A DNA stretch of 64,000 nt from Oscillospiraceae bacterium. GTDB lineage: Bacteria; Bacillota; Clostridia; Oscillospirales; Ruminococcaceae. A program made the position numbers and the translations under genes. Shown here one piece after another: positions 46,204 through 56,780 of the stretch (its first letter is position 1; each line of letters opens with the position of its first letter). The DNA is taken from positions 1 through 64,000 of the forward strand of contig CAAGJO010000016.1 in assembly GCA_900770285.1 (NCBI GenBank), in the 5' to 3' direction. The notes beneath the pieces were generated by a model. The model had not been told where the DNA came from and searched no databases. It worked only from the letters and a program-made list of their open reading frames with translations.

Positions 46204-46512
46204 ATGGAAAAATTCATACAGGCATTTATATTACTTATTTTATCCATGGGTGTGGTTTATTTCCTTTATCGGATTATCGATCGAAAAGGAAATATAGCCT
46301 TAAAAATTTCGGAAAAAATTCCTGCATATAAAAAGCATCCGCAGGTTTTTCAGATTTTAATTCCTGTAATTCTTGTTATACTTTTCGGAGTTATATATAA
46401 GTTTACAAACTTACAGCTGTGGCTATTATCTGTGGTTACAGGTGCGATACTGGGATTAATAAACGGTTTTTCAGCAACTCTTGCATATGCTGAAAAAGAT
46501 ATGAAAAAATAA
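46204..46512 (+). CDS. Small membrane protein of unknown function
   Basis: Unrecognised 102-aa protein with about three membrane segments (residues 5-24, 48-65 and 71-90) separated by a basic loop. A GGAGG-like site (CAGGAGG) lies before the ATG. It follows serA by 84 bp and is closed by a strong terminator, so it may be the tail of the serine operon or an independent gene. Confidence 0.7.
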   Translation: MEKFIQAFILLILSMGVVYFLYRIIDRKGNIALKISEKIPAYKKHPQVFQILIPVILVILFGVIYKFTNLQLWLLSVVTGAILGLINGFSATLAYAEKDMKK

Positions 46513-46520
46513 AACAATTC

Positions 46521-46564
46521 AAAAAAAGCAGGAACTGATATCAAAACCAGTTCCTGCTTTTTTG
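46521..46564. terminator. Bidirectional terminator between small membrane gene and LCP gene
   Basis: AAAAAAGCAGGAACTG and CAGTTCCTGCTTTTTT form a long perfect stem with a 10-nt loop; A/T arms on both sides serve both converging transcripts. Confidence 0.95.
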
Positions 46565-46586
46565 TTTTCATTCTTATTGCATTACC

Positions 46587-48254
46587 CTATTGCGTTGCCG
46601 TTTGTGTATTGTCATTGGTATCATTTTCTCCCGCACTGCCTGAGGATGTATTGGAATTGTCAACGGAAGAACTTGAACTATTTCTGTGATCAACATATAT
46701 CTTATCCTTGATAATTTCTGCATTCTTTTGGAAGTCAGGGAATAAAACTGAAAGTGCAAGCCATTCTCCACCACTTTGTACCTGTACCGAACCTTCTTCA
46801 AAAGCTCCGTCCGCAGGAACCTGCAGCTGCTGAATATCATAACTCATATAGTCATAAGCATTTAATAAAAGGGATGCAAGCTCTCCTTTTGTAATATCAA
46901 GCTTGACTTCAGGGAAAATTTTCTGTGAAAAAGTGTTAATTTCAACAAGGCTCATCTTTTTAGCTTCTTTTATAATCTCAGCTATAACTCTTCTCTGACG
47001 CTGTGTACGTTCATAATCAGCATTTCCAACATATCTGAGACGGGCAAATGCCAAAGCCTGATTACCGTTAAGTTTCAACTGCTTTCCGCCCTTTTTCAGG
47101 TAATCTGTGCCTTTCTTTTTGTGCATAAGATTATTCTGTTCTGCCATTGGTGCCTTCATGCCTTCCGCTTCTTCATCGGTTACGTCCATGTTTATTCCGC
47201 CAATAGTATCAACAATTTCTATAAATGTAAAAAAATTAACAATTACATAACGGTCAATTACTACACCATAATACTTTTGTATTGTACTTTTTACAAGTTC
47301 CGGACCGTCATACCAATATGCAGCATTAAGCTTATCCATGCCATGATCGCCGATTTCAACCCAAGCATCACGAAGGAATGAAGTCATTGTTATGGTTTTC
47401 AGCTTTTTATTAATGGAAATCATCATCATGACATCGGTATTTCCTCTTGATTGCTCCTGAGTATCACGCAAATCCTCACCAATAAGCAGAATGTTCATAA
47501 CATCCTTATCGCTCATTGGGTCAATTGCTGCATCTTCAAGCTGTTTCTTTAATGCAGCCTCAGCATCTTCCGGGGATAATGCGGACGGATCGTCAACATA
47601 ATCACTACTGTTATAGCCATATTTATTCCAGTTTGTATCGCCGTGATATTTGCCGAACAATGAATAATAAAAGCTGTACAGTCCATATATAAATAAAAAC
47701 AGAATTAAAATTACAGCTAGTACAATTCCGGCAATTGCCGCCGCTTTTTTTCCTTTCGGAAGCTTTGCAATCTTTTCACTTAACTTTTCCTTTTTATGTT
47801 TATCACCATCTTTAGCATCAGTCTTTTTGTTTACAGGCTTTACTGCCGGATTTTTTGCAGTCTGTTTAGATTTCTCATTCACATTTTTTTCAAATCTGAG
47901 TGTTGTATCCTCTTTTGCTGATTTTGGTTTAACAGGCTTTTTATCTGCATTTATATGGGCAGAGTCAGCAGCTTTTGATCTGGGCTTACTGTTTCCTGCC
48001 TTGGAAGCCTTATGAACTGTTTTAGTTTTTTTGTTTTCCGATTCGGCCGAGGGTTTTGGCTCAGGTGATTTTTTATTTTCTGATTGTTTGTTTTCTGCAT
48101 TGACCTTTGCTTTTTGTTCATCCAAAAGCTTTTGTCTGTCATGCTCAATTTTTGCATTTTCTTTACTTCCGAAAACTTGTATCAACAATTCATCGAAATT
48201 AGAATCACGATTAACTTCACCGCTATTTTTATTTTCAGATTTATTATCGGGCAT
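46587..48254 (-). CDS. LytR-CpsA-Psr (LCP) family cell wall ligase
   Basis: LCP enzymes attach polyprenyl-linked glycopolymers to peptidoglycan. The 555-aa protein has a very long, disordered, Lys/Asn/Ser-rich cytoplasmic N-terminus (about 1-165), one membrane helix (about 167-195) and an extracytoplasmic LCP domain with RGNTDVMMMIS, FLRDAWVEIG, KLNAAYWYDGPE and the arginines of YERTQRQRRVIAE. A Ser/Asn/Thr-rich tail ends it. Start at the ATG at 48254 with GAAAGGA upstream; an earlier TTG overlaps that site. Confidence 0.92.
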   Translation of the reverse strand: MPDNKSENKNSGEVNRDSNFDELLIQVFGSKENAKIEHDRQKLLDEQKAKVNAENKQSENKKSPEPKPSAESENKKTKTVHKASKAGNSKPRSKAADSAHINADKKPVKPKSAKEDTTLRFEKNVNEKSKQTAKNPAVKPVNKKTDAKDGDKHKKEKLSEKIAKLPKGKKAAAIAGIVLAVILILFLFIYGLYSFYYSLFGKYHGDTNWNKYGYNSSDYVDDPSALSPEDAEAALKKQLEDAAIDPMSDKDVMNILLIGEDLRDTQEQSRGNTDVMMMISINKKLKTITMTSFLRDAWVEIGDHGMDKLNAAYWYDGPELVKSTIQKYYGVVIDRYVIVNFFTFIEIVDTIGGINMDVTDEEAEGMKAPMAEQNNLMHKKKGTDYLKKGGKQLKLNGNQALAFARLRYVGNADYERTQRQRRVIAEIIKEAKKMSLVEINTFSQKIFPEVKLDITKGELASLLLNAYDYMSYDIQQLQVPADGAFEEGSVQVQSGGEWLALSVLFPDFQKNAEIIKDKIYVDHRNSSSSSVDNSNTSSGSAGENDTNDNTQTATQ

Positions 48255-48390
48255 TATTATGATCATTCCTTTCAATCAAAGCTGTGACGCCTAAAGCACA
48301 TATCATGACCGATGAACTATAATGCAAAATATTATTGCCGATACTGCAAAGAATCAGGCATGAAGCTTTAGCATCTCATTATTTGATTTA

Positions 48391-48410
48391 TGCAGACATA
48401 CTTGTCTGCA
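48391..48410. promoter_or_regulatory. Perfect 8-bp palindrome in the LCP-pyrG gap
   Basis: TGCAGACA-TACT-TGTCTGCA is a perfect palindrome in the 415-bp divergent gap between the LCP gene and pyrG. No U-tract follows on either strand, so an operator for a dimeric regulator, or an RNA hairpin in the LCP leader, is more likely than a terminator. Besides this and the pyrG promoter, the gap is AT-rich with nothing I can name. Confidence 0.5.
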
Positions 48411-48592
48411 AAGGTTAATTGACATTATTTAAGAAATAATAAATTCACCATTTATAATCCTATAATTAATATAATACAAAATAATTATACAACAAAAAAT
48501 TCATTTTTACAATACCTAAAATGCAATTTTATAATAATATTGTCAATTTTAAAAAAATAATAGTTAAAATTTGAGAAAATACGTTTTTTCTC

Positions 48593-48621
48593 TTGCTATT
48601 TTTAAAAAAATTTGTTATGAT
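48593..48621 (+). promoter_or_regulatory. pyrG promoter
   Basis: TTGCTA (48593-48598), a 17-bp spacer and TATGAT (48616-48621), giving a short leader of about 40 nt before the GGAGG site and ATG at 48670. The leader is too short for the attenuator seen in some Gram-positive pyrG genes. Confidence 0.7.
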
Positions 48622-48645
48622 TATATTGTATTGTTTATTATATGA

Positions 48646-50283
<1,638 letters not shown>

Positions 50284-50286
50284 ATC

Positions 50287-50317
50287 AAACAGCGACAGGC
50301 AATTCTGTCGCTGTTTT
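50287..50317 (+). terminator. pyrG terminator
   Basis: AAACAGCGACAG and CTGTCGCTGTTT form a perfect 12-bp stem with a 6-nt loop and a TTTT tail, only 18 bp before the next ATG. Some read-through into the next gene is possible. Confidence 0.9.
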
Positions 50318-50334
50318 GCTTAAAGGAAAAGTAT

Positions 50335-51576
50335 ATGAAAATTTTTAAAGGGAAAGCCGTATCGGGGGGCATAGTTTTTGGAAAGCTTTATTTTTACAAT
50401 AAAGATAATCCCATTGAAGACGATAATGCAGTTCTGCTGTCTGAGCAGCTGCCCTCCCCTGAAGAAATTGAAAAGCTTAACAAAAAGCCTTTAGCTTTTT
50501 GTGCATTAAAAGGGTCAGAGCATTCTCATCTTGCCATTGCTGCACAAAATTCAGGTATTCCGATTATAATCTCTTTGGGACACGTTTCTGCCAGTGAGTG
50601 CGAAAACTGCATTGTTGACGCTTACAGCGGAGATTTGATTTTATCTCCTGACGACAATACTGCACTAAGTTTAAAAGAAAAAAAAGACATAACAGAAAAG
50701 CGTCGGAAAGAACTTAAAAGCTATATAGGAAAAAAAAGCATGACTCGTTCAGGAAAGGAAATAAAAGTTATGTCCGCCATTAACCGTCTTGCCGATATAA
50801 AAACCTGTATAGCCCACGATTCGGAAGGAATTGGCCTTTTCCGCAGTGAATATCTTTATATTGAAAACAGCAAATATCCTTCAGAAGAGCTGCTTTTTCA
50901 AACATACAAACGTTTGGGCGAAAGAATGGGACAAAATCCTGTTACAATCCGAACTATTGACCTTGGAAGTGATAAAACAGCACAATACATGAATTTTGTC
51001 CATGAGGATAATCCCGCTCTGGGCTGTCGCGGAATACGATTCTGTCTTAAAAATCCACGCATTTTAAAAGTTCAGCTGAGAGCAATTTTTCGATCCGCCT
51101 GCTTTGGAAACATTCGGATTTTACTTCCAATGATTACATCATCAAAAGAAATTGAGAATGTTAAACTTATAATGGACGAAATTGCATTTGAACTCTCTGT
51201 TCAGCAAATCTCATTTAAAAGACCTCCTTTGGGAGCAATGATAGAAACTCCTGCCGCAGTGCTTAGCAGTAATGAAATTGCAAATACAGCAGATTTTTTA
51301 TCAATAGGCTCAAATGACCTAGCACAATACACATATGCTACGGACAGACAGTCTTCTGCTTTACAGCAATTTATTGACGCAGATATATCGCCTATTATGA
51401 AATTAATTGAGATAACGGCAAAAAACGGCAAAGAGAATAACAAATCAGTTGGCATATGCGGATTTATTGCAGAAAACATAAATCTTGCAGAAAGTCTTAT
51501 AGCAATGGGAATAAATGAATTTTCTGTTTCACCTGAATACACTTTGCCATTGAGGGAAAAGATATGTGAATGCTGA
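50335..51576 (+). CDS. Shortened PTS enzyme I-like protein lacking the HPr-binding region
   Basis: A 413-aa PEP-utilising protein; true enzyme I is about 570 aa. The first ~20 residues (GKAVSGGIVFGKLYF) match the start of the phosphohistidine domain, and the active-site segment GSEHSHLAIAAQ places His65 near residue 65 instead of about 189. So the ~120-aa helical region that docks HPr is missing. The PEP barrel looks largely intact: EGIGLFRSEYLYI, IRTIDLGSDKT, NPALGCRGIR, LLPMITSSKEIE, GAMIETPAAV, FLSIGSNDLAQYTYATDR and the catalytic cysteine in GICGF (usually followed by E). Its phosphoacceptor is unknown. Confidence 0.85.
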   Translation: MKIFKGKAVSGGIVFGKLYFYNKDNPIEDDNAVLLSEQLPSPEEIEKLNKKPLAFCALKGSEHSHLAIAAQNSGIPIIISLGHVSASECENCIVDAYSGDLILSPDDNTALSLKEKKDITEKRRKELKSYIGKKSMTRSGKEIKVMSAINRLADIKTCIAHDSEGIGLFRSEYLYIENSKYPSEELLFQTYKRLGERMGQNPVTIRTIDLGSDKTAQYMNFVHEDNPALGCRGIRFCLKNPRILKVQLRAIFRSACFGNIRILLPMITSSKEIENVKLIMDEIAFELSVQQISFKRPPLGAMIETPAAVLSSNEIANTADFLSIGSNDLAQYTYATDRQSSALQQFIDADISPIMKLIEITAKNGKENNKSVGICGFIAENINLAESLIAMGINEFSVSPEYTLPLREKICEC

Positions 51577-51645
51577 GCAGAAAATGAATTTAATATCGGT
51601 TGGCTGATACGCTCACCTAAACCTAAAACTTATAATAATTTTTAT

Positions 51646-51682
51646 AAAAACGCCTGAATTCGTATGAACTCAGGTGTTTGTC
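51646..51682. terminator. Bidirectional terminator between EI-like gene and pullulanase
   Basis: AAACGCCTGA (51648-51657) and TCAGGTGTTT (51670-51679) form a 10-bp stem with one G-U, flanked by A/T runs, between converging genes. Confidence 0.85.
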
Positions 51683-51687
51683 ATGTT

Positions 51688-53640
51688 TTATTCTTTTTTC
51701 AAGACCAATGCAGAAATCGATGAAATATCAATGCCCCACTGAATCTCATAATTACTACTGCTGCCGTTTTCATCAAGTGCAATATGGTATTTCCCCTCAG
51801 GCAGGTCAATGTGACGTACTTCATCATAAGGATTATATGCAACAATATAGTTTTCGCTGTCATTAAACAAAGTGTATGCAATAATATTTCCATCATGGGT
51901 ATCAAGAAATTTCAAATGACTTTGAACTTCTTCTTTTCTGGAAAGTCTGAACAAAGCCGAGCTTTTTCTCAATGCAATAAGTGCCTTATAATATTCAAAG
52001 ACTTCAAGATTTTCAGACTTCTCATTCCATTTGACAGAATTGGTGTAATCGGGAGCGTTGTAGCTGTCGTGACAGAAAATATTGTCATCATCAGGCTGCT
52101 CCCCATCGGCAAACAGCTTTGGTTTTGAACGTAAAAAATCCTGTCCCAGCTGAATAAAAGGAACTCCCTGTGCAAGCAGCATAATTGCAGCTGCAAGCTT
52201 ATCCATTTTAATCCTATCCTGACGGCTTCTGTCTTTTGCCGAAATAGCAAGCTTATCCCATAAAGTATTATTGTCATGAGCTTCACAATAATTTATAGCT
52301 TGAGTTGGTTCAAATGCCCAACAGGCTTCCTTTGCATTTTTCAGCTGCCAATGCGGTACAGAACCCACAATTCCTCGTTTAATTATTTCTGAGACATCTC
52401 TGTTTCCACTCACATAGCCTTTATCGTGAATATTAAATGTTCCGCCTTTTATTGCATCACGGAAATTATCATTGAAAAGTCCGACTCTTCCAATGCTGTA
52501 GGAATTAAATTTAAAAGCCAGCTTTTCATATGTAATACCGGGAGTTCCTCCCGACCAACCTTCACCGTACATGAGAAGCGACGGGTCAAATTTATTTAAT
52601 TCATCACGAATAGTGTTTATGGTTTCAATGTCATGAAGACCCATAAGGTCAAATCTGAAACCGTCCAGCTTAAATTCAGATGCCCAATATTTCAGCGAAC
52701 TTATCATATATCTTCTCATCATAATATGTTCGGAAGCCGTTTCATTTCCGCAGCCCGAGCCATTAGAAAACTCACCATTTTTATTCATCCTATGATAATA
52801 ATGAGGAAAAGTCATTTCAAATGCTGATTTTTCTGTAAAATATGTGTGGTTATAAACCACGTCCATAATAACTCCGATTCCATTTTTATGAAGTGCCATG
52901 ATAAGTTTTTTAAATTCTATGATTCGGCATTTAGGATCATAAGCATCAGTTGAATAGGAACCTTCAAGACAGTTATAGTTTTTTGGGTCATATCCCCAGT
53001 TATATTGAGCTTTATCAGGTTTGCTTTCGTCAACCGTTGCATAGTCAAAAATCGGAAGAAGCTGAACATGTGTAATTCCAAGCTCTTTTAAATGGTCAAG
53101 ACAGGTTGAAACATCTCCGCAGACGGTTCCTTCCTTTGTAAATGCCAGAAATTTTCCTTTTTCGTTTCCGGATATTCCGCTTGAAATATCAGCGGAAAAA
53201 TCTCTTACATGGCATTCGCAGATTATTGCATCGCAGGGATTTTCACAAACCGGTCTGGGAACATTGTCCCAGCCCTCAGGATTTGTGGTGGACATATCTA
53301 TAATAGCACCCCGGTTGCCGTTAATTCCGCAGGCCTTTGCATAAATATCCACAGTCTCATATTTCTTTGTATAATCAAATTCATAGGTAAATGTATAAAA
53401 TGTACCGTCAAGATTACGCAGTATTTCAACATACCATGTACCTTTGTCCAGGCGTTCAAGAGGAAGTCTTTCAATTAAGTTATCCCCTTCTCCGTCGATA
53501 TAAAGGTTTAAATACACTCCTGTAGCAAGAGGTGACCATGTTTTAAAACAGGTTTTTCCATCACGGAATACAACCCCAAGGTCCTGTCCGTCATAATCAA
53601 AATCTTTGTCAAAGCCTGCATAATCGGTTATTTTATACAT
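51688..53640 (-). CDS. pulA: Type I pullulanase (GH13 alpha-1,6 debranching enzyme)
   Basis: Cuts alpha-1,6 branches in pullulan, starch or glycogen. The 650-aa protein starts with a CBM48-like domain (about 1-125) and has the type I signature YNWGYDPKNYN. GH13 catalytic residues: Asp in DGFRFDLMG, Glu in LMYGEGWSGG and Asp in CEAHDNNTLWD. With no signal peptide, it is probably cytoplasmic and acts on glycogen or imported dextrins. It follows htpG by 38 bp without a visible terminator. Confidence 0.95.
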   Translation of the reverse strand: MYKITDYAGFDKDFDYDGQDLGVVFRDGKTCFKTWSPLATGVYLNLYIDGEGDNLIERLPLERLDKGTWYVEILRNLDGTFYTFTYEFDYTKKYETVDIYAKACGINGNRGAIIDMSTTNPEGWDNVPRPVCENPCDAIICECHVRDFSADISSGISGNEKGKFLAFTKEGTVCGDVSTCLDHLKELGITHVQLLPIFDYATVDESKPDKAQYNWGYDPKNYNCLEGSYSTDAYDPKCRIIEFKKLIMALHKNGIGVIMDVVYNHTYFTEKSAFEMTFPHYYHRMNKNGEFSNGSGCGNETASEHIMMRRYMISSLKYWASEFKLDGFRFDLMGLHDIETINTIRDELNKFDPSLLMYGEGWSGGTPGITYEKLAFKFNSYSIGRVGLFNDNFRDAIKGGTFNIHDKGYVSGNRDVSEIIKRGIVGSVPHWQLKNAKEACWAFEPTQAINYCEAHDNNTLWDKLAISAKDRSRQDRIKMDKLAAAIMLLAQGVPFIQLGQDFLRSKPKLFADGEQPDDDNIFCHDSYNAPDYTNSVKWNEKSENLEVFEYYKALIALRKSSALFRLSRKEEVQSHLKFLDTHDGNIIAYTLFNDSENYIVAYNPYDEVRHIDLPEGKYHIALDENGSSSNYEIQWGIDISSISALVLKKE

Positions 53641-53678
53641 AAAGTTTCATTCCTTGTTTATTATTGTCCGCTGACAGC

Positions 53679-55562
53679 TTAAGACATAAGGTCACTTACG
53701 AGATTTACAAATTCAGCAGGATTTTCCAATGAAATACCTTCAATAAGCAATGCCTGTGAATAAAGAATATTTGTATAATCTTTAAGTTTATCCTTATCTT
53801 CTGCATAAAGAGTTTTGAGCTTTTCAAATACCGGATGATTTGGATTAAGTTCGAGGCATTTTTCAGCTTTTACGGGCGTGTTCTCATTTTGCGGCATGGA
53901 GTTGAGTACCTTTTCCATTTCAAGAGTAATCTGACCGTCAGCGGAAAGGCATACAGGATAGCTCTTGAGTTTTGTGGAAATTCTTACTTCCTTTATCTTA
54001 TCTCCCAAAGCTTCTTTCATAAACTGGAACATATCCTTGTTTTCTTCTGAAGCCTTCTTGTTTTCTTCCTTTTCTTCTTCAGTATCAAGATCCAGATCTA
54101 CATCTGAAATAGACTTGAATTGTTTTCCGTCATATTCACCAAGCATTTTTATTGCAAATTCATCTACATCCTGTGTGAAGTAAAGAATCTCATAGCCTTT
54201 ATCTTTTATCTTTTCAATCTGTGGGAGCATTTCAATCTTAGCAACGCTTTCTCCGCAGGCATAGAAGATATTATTCTGATCTTCTTTCATTCGGTCAACA
54301 TATTCTTTAAGAGTTGTGTTCTTGCCGTCAAATGATGATGTGAACATAAGCAGATCCTGCAAAGTATCTCTTGCAGCACCATAACTCTGATAGATACCGA
54401 ATTTCAGCTGCAAGCCGAAAGCTTCATAGAACTTGAGATATTTTTCCCTGTCATTTTTAAGCATTTTTATAAGCTCATTTTTAATGGATTTTTCAACATT
54501 TTTAGCTATAATTTTAAGTTGTCTGTCATGCTGGAGCATTTCTCTTGAAATGTTCAGGGAAAGATCTTCAGAATCTACAAGGCCCTTTACAAAGCTGAAA
54601 TAGTCAGGTAAAAGGTCAGAGCATTTATCCATTATCATAACACCGCTGGAATAAAGCTGCAAGCCTTTTTCATAGTCCTTGGAGTAGAAATCAAATGGGG
54701 CTCTTGAAGGTATGTAGAGCAATGCATCATATGTTGATATACCTTCGTTCTTAGAATGAATATAGCAGAGAGGCTCTTCATAATCCATAAACTTTTCTTT
54801 ATAGAAATTATTATAGTCCTCATCTTTAAGCTCGTTTTTATTTTTCTTCCATATAGGAGTCATGCTGTTGAGGGTTTCAATTTCTTTATGTATTTCAGGG
54901 TTTTCACCATTTTCATCATAATGTGTATGTTCACATTCCATTTTAATTGGGAATCTAATGTAATCTGAATATTTCTTGACTAATGACTTTATCTCATATT
55001 CCTCAAGATACTCGTCATAATTATCATCATCGGTATTGTCTTTGAGCTTAAGCACAATTTCAGTACCTACACTGTCTTTTTCCCATTCTTCAATTGTATA
55101 GCCGTCAACACCATTGGACTGCCATTTATATGCCTGGTCAGAACCATAAGCCTTTGTATAAACAGTAACTTCCTTTGCCACCATGAAAGTTGAGTAAAAA
55201 CCAACGCCGAACTGTCCGATAATATCAACATCATCGCCTAATTCATTGTCATTTTTAAATGCGAAAGAACCACTGTTTGCAATCGTACCAAGGTTATTTT
55301 CCAATTCTTCTTCGGTCATGCCTATGCCGTTATCTGAAATTGTAAGTGTGCGGTTTTCTTTGTCAATTTTAATTTCAATAGCAAAATCATCTTTATTCAA
55401 GCCTATTGATGTATCTGTAAGGCTCTTGAAATAAAGTTTATCAATTGCGTCGCTGGCATTGGATATGACCTCTCTTAAAAAGATCTCCTTATGAGTATAT
55501 ATTGAATTGATCATAAGGTCAAGCAGTCTTTTGGATTCTGCTTTAAATTGTTTTGTCTCCAT
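53679..55562 (-). CDS. htpG: Chaperone HtpG (Hsp90)
   Basis: ATP-dependent Hsp90 chaperone, 627 aa. The GHKL ATPase motifs are intact: [27 protein letters not shown] and GQFGVGFYS. The start follows GAAAGGA by 9 nt. A perfect CIRCE element lies in its leader, so expression is probably repressed by HrcA and induced by heat. Start at the ATG at 55562. Confidence 0.97.
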   Translation of the reverse strand: METKQFKAESKRLLDLMINSIYTHKEIFLREVISNASDAIDKLYFKSLTDTSIGLNKDDFAIEIKIDKENRTLTISDNGIGMTEEELENNLGTIANSGSFAFKNDNELGDDVDIIGQFGVGFYSTFMVAKEVTVYTKAYGSDQAYKWQSNGVDGYTIEEWEKDSVGTEIVLKLKDNTDDDNYDEYLEEYEIKSLVKKYSDYIRFPIKMECEHTHYDENGENPEIHKEIETLNSMTPIWKKNKNELKDEDYNNFYKEKFMDYEEPLCYIHSKNEGISTYDALLYIPSRAPFDFYSKDYEKGLQLYSSGVMIMDKCSDLLPDYFSFVKGLVDSEDLSLNISREMLQHDRQLKIIAKNVEKSIKNELIKMLKNDREKYLKFYEAFGLQLKFGIYQSYGAARDTLQDLLMFTSSFDGKNTTLKEYVDRMKEDQNNIFYACGESVAKIEMLPQIEKIKDKGYEILYFTQDVDEFAIKMLGEYDGKQFKSISDVDLDLDTEEEKEENKKASEENKDMFQFMKEALGDKIKEVRISTKLKSYPVCLSADGQITLEMEKVLNSMPQNENTPVKAEKCLELNPNHPVFEKLKTLYAEDKDKLKDYTNILYSQALLIEGISLENPAEFVNLVSDLMS

Positions 55563-55590
55563 TTTAATTCTATCCTTTCTTTTGCTGAAT

Positions 55591-55617
55591 TTAGCACTCT
55601 TAACAAAAGAGTGCTAA
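55591..55617. promoter_or_regulatory. CIRCE operator (HrcA binding site) of htpG
   Basis: TTAGCACTC (55591-55599), a 9-bp spacer and GAGTGCTAA (55609-55617) are an exact match to the CIRCE inverted repeat. It sits just downstream of the -10 box, over or right after the transcription start. Confidence 0.97.
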
Positions 55618-55627
55618 TCTATTCTTT

Positions 55628-55655
55628 ATTATACTATATACCAGGCGGATTTCAA
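55628..55655 (-). promoter_or_regulatory. htpG promoter
   Basis: On the minus strand TTGAAA (55650-55655), a 16-bp spacer and TATAAT (55628-55633), with the CIRCE site beginning 10 bp downstream. Confidence 0.85.
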
Positions 55656-55731
55656 GTGCTGTAACAATATATATAATTATTATTTACAAATTATACATAT
55701 ATGAAAATTGGCTGAAAAGAAATAATAATAT

Positions 55732-55761
55732 TTGCAATTTGGATACATAATATGTTATAAT
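55732..55761 (+). promoter_or_regulatory. metF promoter and ~127-nt leader
   Basis: TTGCAA (55732-55737), an 18-bp spacer and TATAAT (55756-55761) predict a start near 55768. The leader to 55894 can fold weakly (AGGTG 55814-55818 with CACCT 55855-55859; TTGTA 55831-55835 with TACAA 55848-55852). I find no match to SAM, THF or purine riboswitches. Confidence 0.65.
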
Positions 55762-55894
55762 AGTTTTATTACATATCGTAAAATACAACTTAGACAAATA
55801 ACTCCCTCATATAAGGTGTCGGAGAATATTTTGTAATCGGTAAGAGATACAATCCACCTATTTAAGGATTTTATACTGAAAGGAATACAAATCA

Positions 55895-56761
55895 ATGAAA
55901 ATGGCAGAATTATTTGAAAATAAAAAGACAGTATTTTCTCTGGAGATCTTCCCTCCTAAGAAAGATGCCGGCGGTATTGAAACGATTTACGAAACGCTTG
56001 ACGGATTAAAGGATATAAAACCTGATTTTATCAGCGTTACATATGGTGCAGGAGGTAACCTTGCGGACAACTCAACCTGTGAAATATGTTCAATTATAAA
56101 AGAAAAATATAATATTCTTCCTATTGCCCATTTGACATGTGTGCATAATTCCAAAGAGGACATTGATGTTATTTGGAACAATCTTCAAAATGCAGGCATT
56201 AGCAATGTTCTTGCGTTAAGAGGGGACATAAACCCTGATATTCCATCAAAAGACGATTTTAAGCATGCCAATGAGCTGATTACATACCTTAAATCAAAAG
56301 GTGATGTGAATATCTCAGCTGCTTGTTATCCGGAGGGTCATCCAGAAAGCGATGGTGATCTTGTAGCAGATATTTTAAATCTTAAACATAAAGTTGACTG
56401 CGGCGCAGAGCATCTTATGTCACAGCTGTTTTTTGACAATAAAGATTTCTATGATTTCAGAGAAAAAGCAAAGCTGGCAGGAATAAATGTTCCTATTGAA
56501 GCGGGCATTATGCCTGTAACAAGCAAAAGTCAGGTGCTGAGAATGGCATCCATGTGCGGAGCATCAATACCAAGCAAGCTTTCAAGAATACTTAACCGTT
56601 TTGGTGACGATCAACAAGCTCTTGAAGATGCAGGAATAGCCTATGCTATTGACCAGATTATAGATCTCATTGCCAATGGCGTTGACGGAATTCATCTTTA
56701 TACAATGAATAAGCCACATGTGGCACAGAAAATATTCAAGGCTATTGAATCAATGAGATAA
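55895..56761 (+). CDS. metF: Methylenetetrahydrofolate reductase
   Basis: Reduces 5,10-methylene-THF to 5-methyl-THF for methionine synthesis or one-carbon flow. The 288-aa barrel has the N-terminal FSLEIFPPKKDAGG, LRGDINPD and LMSQLFFDNKDFYDF segments of MetF. The start follows GAAAGGA by 10 nt. The next gene begins 19 bp later, so co-transcription is likely. Confidence 0.96.
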   Translation: MKMAELFENKKTVFSLEIFPPKKDAGGIETIYETLDGLKDIKPDFISVTYGAGGNLADNSTCEICSIIKEKYNILPIAHLTCVHNSKEDIDVIWNNLQNAGISNVLALRGDINPDIPSKDDFKHANELITYLKSKGDVNISAACYPEGHPESDGDLVADILNLKHKVDCGAEHLMSQLFFDNKDFYDFREKAKLAGINVPIEAGIMPVTSKSQVLRMASMCGASIPSKLSRILNRFGDDQQALEDAGIAYAIDQIIDLIANGVDGIHLYTMNKPHVAQKIFKAIESMR

Positions 56762-56780
56762 AGCAATAATTGGAGGGTAT

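Noticed and set aside
55806..55860. Purine riboswitch-like CTCATATAA before metF
   Set aside because: Only the first junction resembles the purine aptamer. The GTTTCTACC-type second junction and the paired loops are missing.
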